64,000 nt of DNA from Gammaproteobacteria bacterium AqS3 (GTDB taxonomy: Bacteria; Pseudomonadota; Gammaproteobacteria; MEIF01; AqS3). Of this stretch, positions 32,701 through 40,049 are shown piece by piece. The position numbers and the translations under genes were made by a program. Below the pieces are notes generated by a model. That model was given only the letters and a program-made list of their open reading frames with translations, was not told the DNA's origin and ran no database searches. Each line of letters begins with the position of its first letter. Positions within the stretch are counted from its first letter, which is position 1. The stretch covers positions 1 through 64,000 of the forward strand of contig MEIF01000003.1 of the NCBI GenBank assembly GCA_001750645.1. The letters run 5' to 3'.

Positions 32701-35700
32701 TTGATATCCGCATCAACCTCCGGCGTGACGGTCACCGTCTGCACCGTGTCGTAATTCGCCTGAGTAAAGATCAGCTGCGCAGGGGATACTGTGGCAGCCC
32801 CAGTGTCATCGCTTGCCAGATCGACCGTCACATTGCCGGTCGGCGACATCATCAACCTCACCGTAAAGGTGCCGTCTGCGCCGTCCTCCTCCAGCCACAG
32901 ACTGTTCACAGAGAGTTCCAGGCCAAGGCCACTGTTGTCGTCCACGCTCACCTGCACAGTGCCGCCGGCATCGTCATAACCGCCGCCCGAGACAGAGAGG
33001 GTGATGTCCACGGCCTCATCATTGATATCCGTATCATCCACCGGTGCGACGGTCACCGTCCGCACCGTTTCGTAATTCGCCTGAGTAAAGATCAGCTGCG
33101 AAGGGGATACTGTGGCAGCCCCAGTGTCATCGCTTGCCAGATCGACCGTCACATTGCCGGTCGGCTGCCTCGTCAGCTTCACCGTAAAGGTGCCATCATC
33201 ACCGCCCTCATCCAGCCACAGGCTATTCGCAGAGAGCTTCAGACCAAGGCTATTGTCGTCATCCACGCTCACCGCCACACTGCCGCCGACATCGTCATAA
33301 CCGCCGCCCGAGGCAGAGAGGGTGATGTCCAGGTTCTCATCCCTGAGATCCGCATCATTCACCGGTGAGACGGTCACCGTCTGCACCATGCTGTAATTCG
33401 CCTGAGTAAAGGTCAGCAGCTCAGGGGATACTGTGGCAGCCCCAGTGTCATCGCTTGCCAGATCGACCGTCACATTGCCGGTCGGCAGCCTCGGCAGCCT
33501 CACCGTAAAGGTGCCGTCCACGCCGGAGCTCTCAATCAGTGCCAGGCTGTTCACAGAGAGTTCCAGACCAAGGGCACTGTTGTCGTCCACGCTCACCGCC
33601 ACACTGTCGTCGACATCGTCATAACCGCCGCCCGAGGCCAAGAGGGTGATTTCCAAGCTCTCATCATCGAGATCTCCATCATGCACCGGTGTGACGGTCA
33701 CCGTCTGAGCCATGTCGTAATTTGACCGGGTGAAAGTCAGCTGAGATGGAGACACTGTGGCCGCATCATCGTCCTCACTCGCCAAGTCAACGGTCACATT
33801 GCCGAGCGGCTGAATCGCTAGCCTCACCGTAAAGATGCCGTCTACGCCGGATCCCTCAATCAGTTCCAAGCTGTTCGCAGAGAGCTCCAGAGCACCGGCA
33901 TCGTCGTCGCCCACGCTCACCGCCACGCTGCCGCTGACATCGTCATAACCGCCGCCCGAGGCGGAGAGGGTGATGTCAACGTTCTCATCCCTGAGATCTG
34001 CATCATCCATAGGCGTGACGGTCACCGTCCGGTTGGTGTCGTAATTTGATGCGGTGAAATTCAGGGTGGATGGGGAGATCGTCACGGCATCCCCGTGGTT
34101 GCCCTCCACTGCAACTGTTACCCTGCCAGTTGGCGTGGCCGCGAGTTTCACCTCAAAGGTCCCCGCAGCACCGCCCTCGCTCAGCTGCAGACTTGTAGCG
34201 GAGAAATCCAGAGATCCGGTGTCATCGTCATCCACCGACACCGACACCGACAGGTTGCCGAACATTCTGTCCAAGTCAGTCTGTGAAAGGCCACCGCCCG
34301 ATACGGAAAAGGAGATGTTTACGTTCTCATTTGCGAAATCGCCATCGTCCACCGGGGTGACAGTGACCGTCTGCGGCCTGTCGTAATTTGATGCGGTAAA
34401 GGTCAGCGAGGCGGAGGGAACTGTGGCTGCACCCGCATCGCTGCTGGTCAGCGAAACCGTCACATCTGCACTCGGCTGACTGTCCAGCACCACCGTAAAT
34501 GTGTTGGGACTGCCTCCCTCATTGATCGACAGGCTGGTCTCGGAGAGCACCACATCAAACCTGTCATCATCAATCACCGTCACCGGAAGCTTGACGGGCC
34601 TGCCGTTGAAACCAGCAAGGTTAGTGTTGTTAATGTTGCTGGTATCTACATTCGAGGACAAGGTGATCTCCACGCTGTCATCCAAGCGATCGCTGTCATC
34701 CACCGGGGTGATGGTCACCGTCTGAGGCGCATCGAAGTTCGAATTGTCAAAGGTCAGCGAGGCGGGGGAGACTGTGGCGATATCCGTGTCGCCGCTTGTC
34801 AGCGAAACCGTCGCATCTCCAAACTGAATCGATTGATTCATTGCCACCGTGAAGGTTGCGGAGCTGCCGCCCTCCGTCAGCGACAGACTGGACTTGGAGA
34901 GCTTCAGACCGAGCTGGTCATCGTCATCCACTGTCACCGCAACCGTTTCAGTGGCGCCGCTGTGACGACCCCCCGATACAGACATGTAGATAGTCACGCG
35001 CTCATCCATGATGTCTTCATCAATTACCGGAGTGACAGTGAATTTTCGGTGGTCGGTTTCTTCGTCCGAGCCGTAGACCATCGAAGACGGTGTGACTCTG
35101 ACGGCTCCCTCGTCGCTGCTTCTCAGCGATATGACTGTATTCGGATCCGGATCTCCCCCCAACGTCCAAGTGACATCAGTACCCCAAGTATTCTCGATCA
35201 GGGAGACTTGCTTCGTTGTCGGGTTGTGGATGGTGAAACGTCCATCTTGGACATCGTTATCCTCGGTTATCACACTCACCCTGCCCGTGACATCGTCATA
35301 ACCGCCGCCCGATGCGGAAATATCGATGTTCACGTTCTCACCGCTGGAATTCCAATCCTCTATGGCAGCGACGGTCACCGTCTGCTCCGTATCGTAATTT
35401 GATGTGGTGAATGTCAGCGAGGACGGGGAGGCCGTGACGCTGCTCGTGTCAGAACTCACCAGCGAAACTGTCACGCTACCACTCGGCGGCTGCCTCAGCT
35501 TGACTGTGAAGCTATCGGTATTTCGCTCGGCCACCGTCAGCTTGGTTGCGGAGAGCTCAAAGATAGCAGCGTCGTTGTCAACCACCGACACGGCCACCTC
35601 GCCCGTGACATCGTTGTAATTGCTCCCCGATGCGGAGACGGTGGAGAGGGCGATGTTCACGTTCTCACTGTCAAGATCCGCATCGTCCACCGCAGTGACG

Positions 35701-38700
35701 GTCACCGCCTGCGTCGTGTCGTAATTTGATGTGCTGAAGGTCAGCGAGGACGGGGAGACCGTGACGCTGCTCGTGTCAGCACTCGTCAGCGAAACCGTCA
35801 CATTCTGGCTCGGTGTCACCCTCAATTTCACACTGAAAGTGCCGGCTGTCTCCTCAGTCACCCTCAAACGGGTTCTGGAGATATCAAGGACGGGAATGTC
35901 GTCGTCGGTCACCGACACGGCCACTCTGCCGGTGGCGTCGTCGTAATTGCCGCCCGATGCAAGGAAGCTGATGTTCACGTCTTCATCATCAGAATCGCCG
36001 TCGTCTATCGCGGTGACGGTGACTGTCTGCGGCTGACGGTAGTTCGATGGGGTGAACTTCATTTCAGACGGGGAGACCCTGATGCTGCTCATGTCAGAGC
36101 TCAACAGCAAGACCTCCACATCCGATTGCGGCTGCTGTTCATTCAATGTCACCGTAAAGGTTGCGGTGCCCCGCTCAGTCAGCATCAGGCTGGTTGAGGA
36201 GAAATCAAAGCCGGTGCTGACATCGACCACCGACACCGCCACTGTGCCCGTGAAATAACTCCCGATGCCCAATGCAACGAGGTTGATGTTGGCGTTCTCG
36301 CTGTAACTGTCACTGTCCTCAATCGCGGTGACAGTCACTGTCTGTGTCGTGTTGTAGTTGTTCCGGGTGAAGGTCAGCGAGGACGGGGAGACCGTGACAT
36401 TGCTCGTGTCAGAACTCACCAGTGAAACCGTTACGTCAGAGCTCAGGGCTCCGGGCCTGGTAGAGCCGCCGCCAATGATCGGCACGGTGGTGGGCGACGG
36501 CGGCAGCGGCGGCTGGGTATTCAGCTTCACTGTGAAAGTCCCGGTGGCCCCTTCGTTGATGCTCAGGCTGGTCGAGGACAAATCGAGGCCACGGTCGTCA
36601 TCATCCTCAACCGCAACCGCGACACTGCCAGTGACGCTGCCATAACCGCCGCCCGACGAGGTCAGAGAGATGCGCAAGCTCCTGTCACCAGGATTGTCAT
36701 CCTGCACCGGGGTGACTGTGACCGTCTGAGCCGTGTCGTAGTTTGACGGGGTGAAGGTCAGCGAGGCTGGCGATACTGTGGCCGCTCTCGAATTGCCGCT
36801 TGCCAGCGAAACCGTCACATTCGCAGTCGGTAGGGTCGCCAATGCCACGGTAAAGTTGCCGGCGCTGCCGCCCTCAGTCAACGACAGATTGACTGAGGAG
36901 AGAGCAAAACCCAAATCACCCACGCTCACCGACACGCTGCCGGTAGCTTGGTTATAGCCGCCTCCGGTTGCTGAGAGATTGATGCTCGCAGTCTCATCTC
37001 CTGAATTCGCAGCCTTCGTGGTGGCGACGGTTGCCGTCTGAAAGCGACCGTAATTCAACGGGGTGAATGTCATCGAGGCGGGGGAGACCGTGACAACGCT
37101 GGTGTCGCTGCTTACCAGCGAAACGGTCACATTCCCGCTCGGTCTCGCCTGCAGCCCGACCCTGAAGGTGTTGGGATGGCCGGCCTTGCGCAGCAGCACA
37201 GAGGTCGTGGGGAGCTCAAGCTTCCTCAGCTCGTCGTCATTCACTGATACCGTCACGCTGCCGGTGACATCGTCGTAACCGCCGTCCGATGCGGTAAAGA
37301 AGATCTGCACGGACTCATCCACAGAGTCGCTGTCATCCACCGGGGTGACGGTCACTGTATGCACCACCGGGGTGATGACGTTCACATACTCACCCTTCTT
37401 CAAGGAGGATTCCACCCTGGTGTAGTAGTCTTGCAGGACGAAGGTCAGCGAGGCGGGCGATACCGTGACTGCACCGGTATCGCCGCTTGTCAGCGAAACG
37501 GTCACATCCGCAGCCGGAAGCGCAGCCAGCGAGACTGCAAAGGTTTTGGCGCCGCCGCCCTCGTCCAGCGACAACCTGCTCGGCAAAGTAAAGCCGGGGC
37601 TGTCGTCGTCGGTCACGTTCACCGACACGCTGGCGGTGACATCGTCATAACTGCCGGGCTCAATGGCGTTGTCAAAGATGACGGGATTGATGGAGATGGT
37701 CTCACTATCGTCCTGCGCATCCGGATCGTGCCCTGGAGAGACAGTCACCGTCTGTGGCGTGTCGTAGTTCGACAGGTTGAAGGTCAGCGTGCTTGGGGTG
37801 GCCGTGATTGCACCACCTGTATCGCTGGTTACCAGACGAAACGACGCCGCTCTATTGGGCTTGGCCGTCAGCGCCACCGTAAAGGTGCCAGCACTGCCGC
37901 CCTCGGTCAGCGACAGACTTGTTTCAGAGACATCCAAACTGTACGTTTCGTCATCGTCCACCGACACCCGCATACTGCCGGTCGCCCTGCCGTAGCCACC
38001 GCCCGATGCAGTGATCGAGATGGGCCTTAACGTGATGTCATCGGCATCATCATCCTCAAGCGCAATGTCATCGGCATCATCATCCTCAAGTGCATAGACA
38101 GTCACCGTCTGAGTCGTATCCCAGTTGTCCGGGGTGAAAGTCAGCGTGTTTTGATAGCCCGTGACACTGGTATTCGTGTCGACCCTCACACCGGGGTTGC
38201 TCGGCTGTGCCAAGGTCACGGTCACATCTTCGTGAGGTTTGGTAGCCAGCCGAACTGTAAAGGTGTCGTCCTCTCCCTCGTCCAAACTCAAAGAGGATGA
38301 GGACAGCCTGAATGCATTTTCAACCAGCGTGACCGCAATGCTTTCGGATATGGACACTATGGAAGAGCCGTTGTCGCAGGTCGGCGTCTTGTTGGAGCAG
38401 TAAGGGTGGTAGTCCGCACCGGAGGCTGACAGCTCGATTGTCGCACTGAACTGACTGGCATTGACAGTTGAATCGACGAAGACAGTCAGGTACTGAGTCT
38501 GGTTCCAATTCGACTGCGTAAAAGTCATATTGCCTTTATTCAGTGTGACATCAGCGCTGTGCGTGCCCGCTTTCGTTATTCCCACATTAACCTCGCCGGT
38601 GGGTTGAGTGGCCAGCCGAATGCCAAGCCTGCTGCCAGCGCCTTGCGCCACCGTTAAGCCACTGTCCGGGGAGGTGACCAATGCGCGCGTGTCGTTATCA

Positions 38701-39878
38701 GTTGATGTCAGCTTGATGCTGCTTGTGACACCGGAGTACCCGCCGCCTTTACCAAACATATAGATGAATGCGCTTTCATCCCCGGCATCTGAATCCTCCA
38801 CAGGGGTTACAGTCACCGTCTGTGCTCCATAACTTGACGGCGTGAAGGTCAGCCTGGAGGGGCTGACCGTGACCCAGTCGCGGCGAGCTTCGCAGTCCTG
38901 CGGTGACCCTGCTGCCGTAATCTGCCTGCAAAGATACAGCGAAACCTCCGCATCTGCGGCTGGCGCAGTCGTCAGCGCCACGGTAAAGGTTCTGGCATTG
39001 CCGCCCTCGCTTAAGCTGATCGAATTGACAGAGGCTGTCATGCCCCGGGGGATCGGGTTGTCGTTGTCAACAGCCAGAACAGAAATGCTGCTGCCGGCGT
39101 AGCTGCCCGTGGCAGTTACGGAAATCCTTTCAGTGCTGGAGGCACGATCCACATTATCTTCGGGCACCGAAACCACCACCGTTTGGAAGGTGTTCCAGTT
39201 TGAGTTGGTGAAAGTCAGCGAGGTCTTGTCAAGCGTCAAAAGCGCCGAGCTCTCTGAAAAGGTTACGGTCACATTTGATGAGGGCTGCGAAGTCAGACGA
39301 ACCCTGAAGTCTTTGCTGGTTCCCTCGTTTATAGCCAGCGAGGTGGCAGACTCACCCAAAGACAGCGAGGCCACAGAGAGAAAGACGGCGTTTCTGTCAT
39401 CGTCGACCACCGTTACACGAAAACTGGTGTAGGCCAAGGTGAGATCATTGCCGTTTTCGGTTCTGCTATAGCCGCCACCCTTTGGGCTGAGGCGAATGCG
39501 TGCGAAGTCATCGTAGCTGTTGGTATCTGTAGCGGTGGTGACCCGAACCGACTTGGCGGTGTTCCAGTCTGAGGTCGAGAAGGTCAGCGTGTTTTGATTG
39601 CCACTGTCGCTGGTGTCCGTGTCAACCGTCACATCGGTGTTGGACGGCTGCGCTATGGTCACGGTCACGGTCCCGGTCGGCTGCGACCCCAGCGCCACCG
39701 TGAAGTCGGCGTTGCTGCCCTCATTTATGAACAGGTGCTCTGTCGAGACAACCAGCTGACGCGTCTGCCCCCATGCCGAACCCGCCACCAGGACAGACAA
39801 AAATGCCAGCCCCAGCAGCCGAGAAAACCACGCGATCCCTGAACGCCGAGCGCAAAAATCAACCTTTCGGTACGTCAT
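22329..39878 (-). CDS. Giant secreted repeat protein: signal peptide, about 50 Calx-beta-like repeats of about 105-110 aa, C-terminal autotransporter-like beta-barrel
   Basis: Uninterrupted ORF (max 39962, 5877 aa); likely start MTYRKVDFCARRSGIAWFSRLLGLAFLSVLVAGSAWGQ at 39878. Repeats follow LSLxEGGxxGTFTVxLxxxPTxxVTVxLxSxDxxxxTVSPxxLTFTxxNYxxxQTVTVTPVDDxDxxDExxxIxLxASGGGYxxVxxxVxVxVxDDD. Confidence 0.9.
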   Translation of the reverse strand: MTYRKVDFCARRSGIAWFSRLLGLAFLSVLVAGSAWGQTRQLVVSTEHLFINEGSNADFTVALGSQPTGTVTVTIAQPSNTDVTVDTDTSDSGNQNTLTFSTSDWNTAKSVRVTTATDTNSYDDFARIRLSPKGGGYSRTENGNDLTLAYTSFRVTVVDDDRNAVFLSVASLSLGESATSLAINEGTSKDFRVRLTSQPSSNVTVTFSESSALLTLDKTSLTFTNSNWNTFQTVVVSVPEDNVDRASSTERISVTATGSYAGSSISVLAVDNDNPIPRGMTASVNSISLSEGGNARTFTVALTTAPAADAEVSLYLCRQITAAGSPQDCEARRDWVTVSPSRLTFTPSSYGAQTVTVTPVEDSDAGDESAFIYMFGKGGGYSGVTSSIKLTSTDNDTRALVTSPDSGLTVAQGAGSRLGIRLATQPTGEVNVGITKAGTHSADVTLNKGNMTFTQSNWNQTQYLTVFVDSTVNASQFSATIELSASGADYHPYCSNKTPTCDNGSSIVSISESIAVTLVENAFRLSSSSLSLDEGEDDTFTVRLATKPHEDVTVTLAQPSNPGVRVDTNTSVTGYQNTLTFTPDNWDTTQTVTVYALEDDDADDIALEDDDADDITLRPISITASGGGYGRATGSMRVSVDDDETYSLDVSETSLSLTEGGSAGTFTVALTAKPNRAASFRLVTSDTGGAITATPSTLTFNLSNYDTPQTVTVSPGHDPDAQDDSETISINPVIFDNAIEPGSYDDVTASVSVNVTDDDSPGFTLPSRLSLDEGGGAKTFAVSLAALPAADVTVSLTSGDTGAVTVSPASLTFVLQDYYTRVESSLKKGEYVNVITPVVHTVTVTPVDDSDSVDESVQIFFTASDGGYDDVTGSVTVSVNDDELRKLELPTTSVLLRKAGHPNTFRVGLQARPSGNVTVSLVSSDTSVVTVSPASMTFTPLNYGRFQTATVATTKAANSGDETASINLSATGGGYNQATGSVSVSVGDLGFALSSVNLSLTEGGSAGNFTVALATLPTANVTVSLASGNSRAATVSPASLTFTPSNYDTAQTVTVTPVQDDNPGDRSLRISLTSSGGGYGSVTGSVAVAVEDDDDRGLDLSSTSLSINEGATGTFTVKLNTQPPLPPSPTTVPIIGGGSTRPGALSSDVTVSLVSSDTSNVTVSPSSLTFTRNNYNTTQTVTVTAIEDSDSYSENANINLVALGIGSYFTGTVAVSVVDVSTGFDFSSTSLMLTERGTATFTVTLNEQQPQSDVEVLLLSSDMSSIRVSPSEMKFTPSNYRQPQTVTVTAIDDGDSDDEDVNISFLASGGNYDDATGRVAVSVTDDDIPVLDISRTRLRVTEETAGTFSVKLRVTPSQNVTVSLTSADTSSVTVSPSSLTFSTSNYDTTQAVTVTAVDDADLDSENVNIALSTVSASGSNYNDVTGEVAVSVVDNDAAIFELSATKLTVAERNTDSFTVKLRQPPSGSVTVSLVSSDTSSVTASPSSLTFTTSNYDTEQTVTVAAIEDWNSSGENVNIDISASGGGYDDVTGRVSVITEDNDVQDGRFTIHNPTTKQVSLIENTWGTDVTWTLGGDPDPNTVISLRSSDEGAVRVTPSSMVYGSDEETDHRKFTVTPVIDEDIMDERVTIYMSVSGGRHSGATETVAVTVDDDDQLGLKLSKSSLSLTEGGSSATFTVAMNQSIQFGDATVSLTSGDTDIATVSPASLTFDNSNFDAPQTVTITPVDDSDRLDDSVEITLSSNVDTSNINNTNLAGFNGRPVKLPVTVIDDDRFDVVLSETSLSINEGGSPNTFTVVLDSQPSADVTVSLTSSDAGAATVPSASLTFTASNYDRPQTVTVTPVDDGDFANENVNISFSVSGGGLSQTDLDRMFGNLSVSVSVDDDDTGSLDFSATSLQLSEGGAAGTFEVKLAATPTGRVTVAVEGNHGDAVTISPSTLNFTASNYDTNRTVTVTPMDDADLRDENVDITLSASGGGYDDVSGSVAVSVGDDDAGALELSANSLELIEGSGVDGIFTVRLAIQPLGNVTVDLASEDDDAATVSPSQLTFTRSNYDMAQTVTVTPVHDGDLDDESLEITLLASGGGYDDVDDSVAVSVDDNSALGLELSVNSLALIESSGVDGTFTVRLPRLPTGNVTVDLASDDTGAATVSPELLTFTQANYSMVQTVTVSPVNDADLRDENLDITLSASGGGYDDVGGSVAVSVDDDNSLGLKLSANSLWLDEGGDDGTFTVKLTRQPTGNVTVDLASDDTGAATVSPSQLIFTQANYETVRTVTVAPVDDTDINDEAVDITLSVSGGGYDDAGGTVQVSVDDNSGLGLELSVNSLWLEEDGADGTFTVRLMMSPTGNVTVDLASDDTGAATVSPAQLIFTQANYDTVQTVTVTPEVDADINDEDVDITLSASGGGYNNVGGSVAVSVDDDNSLGLKVSANSLSLDEGGGYGTFTVRLTRQPTGNVTVDLASDDTGAATVDSSQLTFTTSNYNNPQKVKVTPVDDADSNNEDVDITLSVSGGGYDSAGGTVQVSVADDDRIPSYLRHSPSTAAKHLNLSETVTEQGKEVADSGTLGVRLSRRPSGTVTLTVTQVSPANKILEFDADLNTSGNQNTVSIRSYSWRAPKAIKVFTLPDINFSEDSAVVRVTATGGGYDGQTLDYSVTIEDTGGPLGIVTNPASSLTIKEGENGTIRFKLSAQPPAGATTVVMEISTSDESIRIRGAPGSGDTLQRRIDPADWDSYQNVVIETVRDFDDLDMDDETAQVTFRVASGGGAGVSWQSKTVTVNITDADIPNSLSLSSAALTIREGEAKTFAVRLTSAPGAGNTIIVAVAPDSGGDLSVDKPQLTFDNDNWSDTQTVTVTAGEDLDSVNDDSSVTLTASGTSDYSGKMATVNVRVIDEDEPVLLLSATSVSINEGGSAGTFTVELSSPPTDTVTVGVLSRDIGIARVSPASLTFDSSSWNTAQTVSVTAAEDDDFDNEKVTISLTASGDDDYDGLAASVSVSVADDDSYFLDFSDDALSLNEGGTGSFTVALGARPLGDVTVTLMQPSNTKVTLDTDRDADGNQTTLNFLQSSWNVAQNVYVKAALDSDSDDETATISMSATGGGYGLYGVEDSVVVSVTDNGALALTIGSYERALSEGQTYMVDIRLASQPESDVTVAAMSSDPSAVAITDPASGELTFTTSNWSTDQTLSFQAVEDGDAANERVVISMSVAGTDYSFSRSLVVTTQDNDKVELVLSKTELTTVEGVAGTFTVKLGSQPTGTVTVTPSFEAFFGGTVDATLDTDTTRAGNQSTLKFTKVNWNTARTVAVMPNADDDAKDEQFYVNLSASGANYDHQYGEVTVTVTDDDGRGILVSDTSLLLNEGGTASFSLRLSQQPSAGQRQSSTINVRVGPGGGYFGLTSTSDTAGSNQDDVILQFTDDNWDTAQTVEVSAPQDDNLYEERTTLYITAEGGDHTDIKPAKVRLHVLETNYKETQTGVKEIDRGAASDFIVVAAGTAANTFDVSLSTAPTQNVRVTLSSVLTLDKTTLNFIPGNYNTVQTVTITPFTDTRRPATENFDVTLQSATTPAVTGADQYRATRVFSVEVTRDNSNATSTELALDRPHLVVTAGSQSNVIMVALSAQPGSDVQVIPNMSSEDFKIATATPRILTFNSSNWETPQAVTVTSSTSTTETTVDVILNGQSRIPVSQGAVDQYKMSRTVTVTLEAAPRDLRAIGFNLSKPSLQVTEGGTPGTFDIKLTRTYSSSLRAVQIDLTSDDTAIATVSPANLIFTSTNWSTAQTVTVASVEDADMDDERVEIKLDGYSLTYPAPKDDGSTPPPPEKSSNRFISYTYTVSVVDDDDSGFVLSPRTLALVEGGSAGSFTVALATQPTEDVTVSVASLAPNAATVSESSLTFTRANYNTPQSVTVTPVDDVDLENETFNIVVSAADGGYGGDTDTVAVTVEDDDSVGFTLSTKALTVAEEGTGFFTVALRNEPTGEVMVTLSQPDNDDVRLDTDPRTDSNQNTLTFGENDWNEGKRVTVSAGHDVDSSNEGPLTVNLTASGGGYGSAEDSMTISVTDNDPPELDVGVPASGLAIEEGMTGTFTIALATQPAGDVTVTLMQPNNTDIKVDTNTVADGNQRTLSFGTDDWSTPQTVTVRVRDDEDSENETGSISMSATGGGYESAGATVLVRVTDTDTPGLTLTASQLSISEGENQTFDVSLRVDPNGPVTVTLEQPSNNDVTLDTSSDAGNQNMLEFTADTWDIPQTVTVNTVADADAVDDSATINISALNSGYGDVTGTVTVTVTDPQVQGLVWSESPLSILEGENKTVTLKLLTQPTEDVTVTLGQPSNTDLTLDTNATDDGDQSMLTFTTDNWNTAQDVVFRAAVDQDQDTGSATVNVTTSGGDYDDLDDTTLSIRIIDKDVPRLLLSQSTLSLSEGGAAGDFTVELSLLPTEAVTVSISAGADADLLQISTPGLELTFRTDNWNVPQMVTISAAEDTDATDEDITVSLTAAGGNYAGVTENVAVTIDDDEAELVLSAETLSVIEGGASGEFTVALSSRPTATVTLNLTLADNDSDDSTDPSQALEVDTDADTAGPQTTLTFTQDDWGTARTVMVTAIEDGDITEEEITITLSATGGDYAGLSEDVTVSVSENDIPRIVLTETSLALCEVADGDCGISGSFTAVFSVAPDQATAVTVTSSDPGAAAVTAGATLTFSPNDWSTPQTVTITRVEDNDAVNESVTVTVAVTTTGGNYAGQSETVAVSVRDSGTAGLTLSPTSLTVTEGSTGTFDVQLAAEPTENVTVTLAQPSNADVTVDTDTGTASNQNTLTFDASNWNRPQTVTVSAAEDVDGNNDEADIVISASGGEYADADEVTLRVTVNDNDTASLELSGDALGIDEGSTGTFNVKLGTQPVGGNVTVGITSDDAGAVSVSTASLTFTADNWNATQNITVTGVGDDDAENEEVTVTLSASGADYGNVADVDVTVTVTDDEDIEMTLSTSSLTLTEGEVGTFTVELGSQPTDDVTVSITSSDTEVAFAEPDSASLTFTADNWEDAQTVMINAADDSDAEDGQATITVSASGGGYGGVESGTVAVEVWDDDRTAGLILSTTGPLSLEEDSASDSNSVSFTVKLASPPVGDDVTVAVTNPDAGAVSASAPSLTFTTSNWNITQPLTIGAVQDDDAQNEDVTVTLSPTGGGYGSEQASTLQVTVDDDESIGLMISAYLVELEEGNSVDLTVSMASQPTADVTVTFANPEPTFLAVDADSFTSGAQGSMTFRTDNWETPQTVSIIAIEDDDLEDGKATVTYRVAGGDYEGYCQAQGRDPACAIEVTVTDNDKATAERDGATQVLAAVARATLAGSLDVISRRFDASAGARRVQFGGRNVALDQSGIDDLVGHFAQMARTREEFSQSNRYGDDLFGVNRQSAEWLGSIPLREGRPAFAQPNAGGFSNDMQMLGSFTYALTSSADSGGSSMATSSLWGSSEQREFSGTVQQVPYEGNQSAVWLGYDQRTENGWLYGVAASRSSGEADYKIRNSSARIETQLRTYMPYIEITGESGASVRVVYGFGIGEVKVQEINSNEGTAKLTMDMTSVGGRWPFLQIGIGGTLSATGSIASSRMTTGSSAATPSISELNVDSQQMRAGLELAHSGFGSGMRLAPRFGVAVRQDEGDGITGSGVEVTAAVQMTTPGSRFSLDLNGHWLTSHSAEDETEDQAGGSQTLREEDKVELDEWGMSLTLRVASSDAVGRGFSMSLGPEWGAQQSDLLDREEAFNLDQHDLQRMQQSAQRMVLATRLGYGMDAFGGLLTPFAEYNFSGGSYASSRLTSGLKFMRTDSFEARLFGEQRITQGQKPENKIGVELRQYLF
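32320..33930 (-). repeat. Block of about five tandem 321-bp (107-aa) coding repeats with high nucleotide identity
   Basis: Anchor cttgccagatcgaccgtcacattgccggtcgg begins at 32491, 32812, 33133 and 33454 (exact 321-bp spacing), with a diverged copy near 33775. Confidence 0.9.
38037..38094 (-). repeat. 30-bp tandem duplication in the giant gene (encodes LEDDDADDI(A/T) twice)
   Basis: gtcatcggcatcatcatcctcaagcgcaat followed by gtcatcggcatcatcatcctcaagtgca; starts 38037 and 38067. Confidence 0.9.
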
Positions 39879-39979
39879 AACCTGCTCCCCCACCCTTGCT
39901 AAGTGACTATCGGAAGTTGATGGAAATAAAAAGTGCCATCCCGCTGCTGCATGACAACCCATGCAACATAAAGCCGCCG

Positions 39980-39985
39980 ATTATA
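39980..39985 (-). promoter_or_regulatory. Candidate -10 element (TATAAT on minus strand) for the giant gene
   Basis: Minus strand TTGACC-N14-TATAAT (40005 to 39980); -10 is good, -35 spacing is short; implies about 95-nt leader. Confidence 0.35.
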
Positions 39986-40049
39986 TACACGCCCCGCACG
40001 GTCAATGCGTAGCGGGATGGCCGGCTGCCTAAAAAATCTACCCCCGCAC

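Noticed and set aside
32320-33930. Repeat block considered as a CRISPR array or mobile element
   Set aside because: 321-bp units are in-frame coding repeats with no short spacers, inverted ends or transposase.
23736-39432. Many plus-strand ORFs of 60-260 aa opposite the giant gene, some at regular spacing (e.g. 32791, 33112, 33433)
   Set aside because: Their periodicity is inherited from the 321-bp and similar repeats of the giant gene; repetitive V/T/S-rich antisense translations without independent support.
39878-39985. Leader of the giant gene considered as a riboswitch (e.g. cyclic-di-GMP type)
   Set aside because: About 95 nt; no consensus of a known aptamer class could be recognised by eye.
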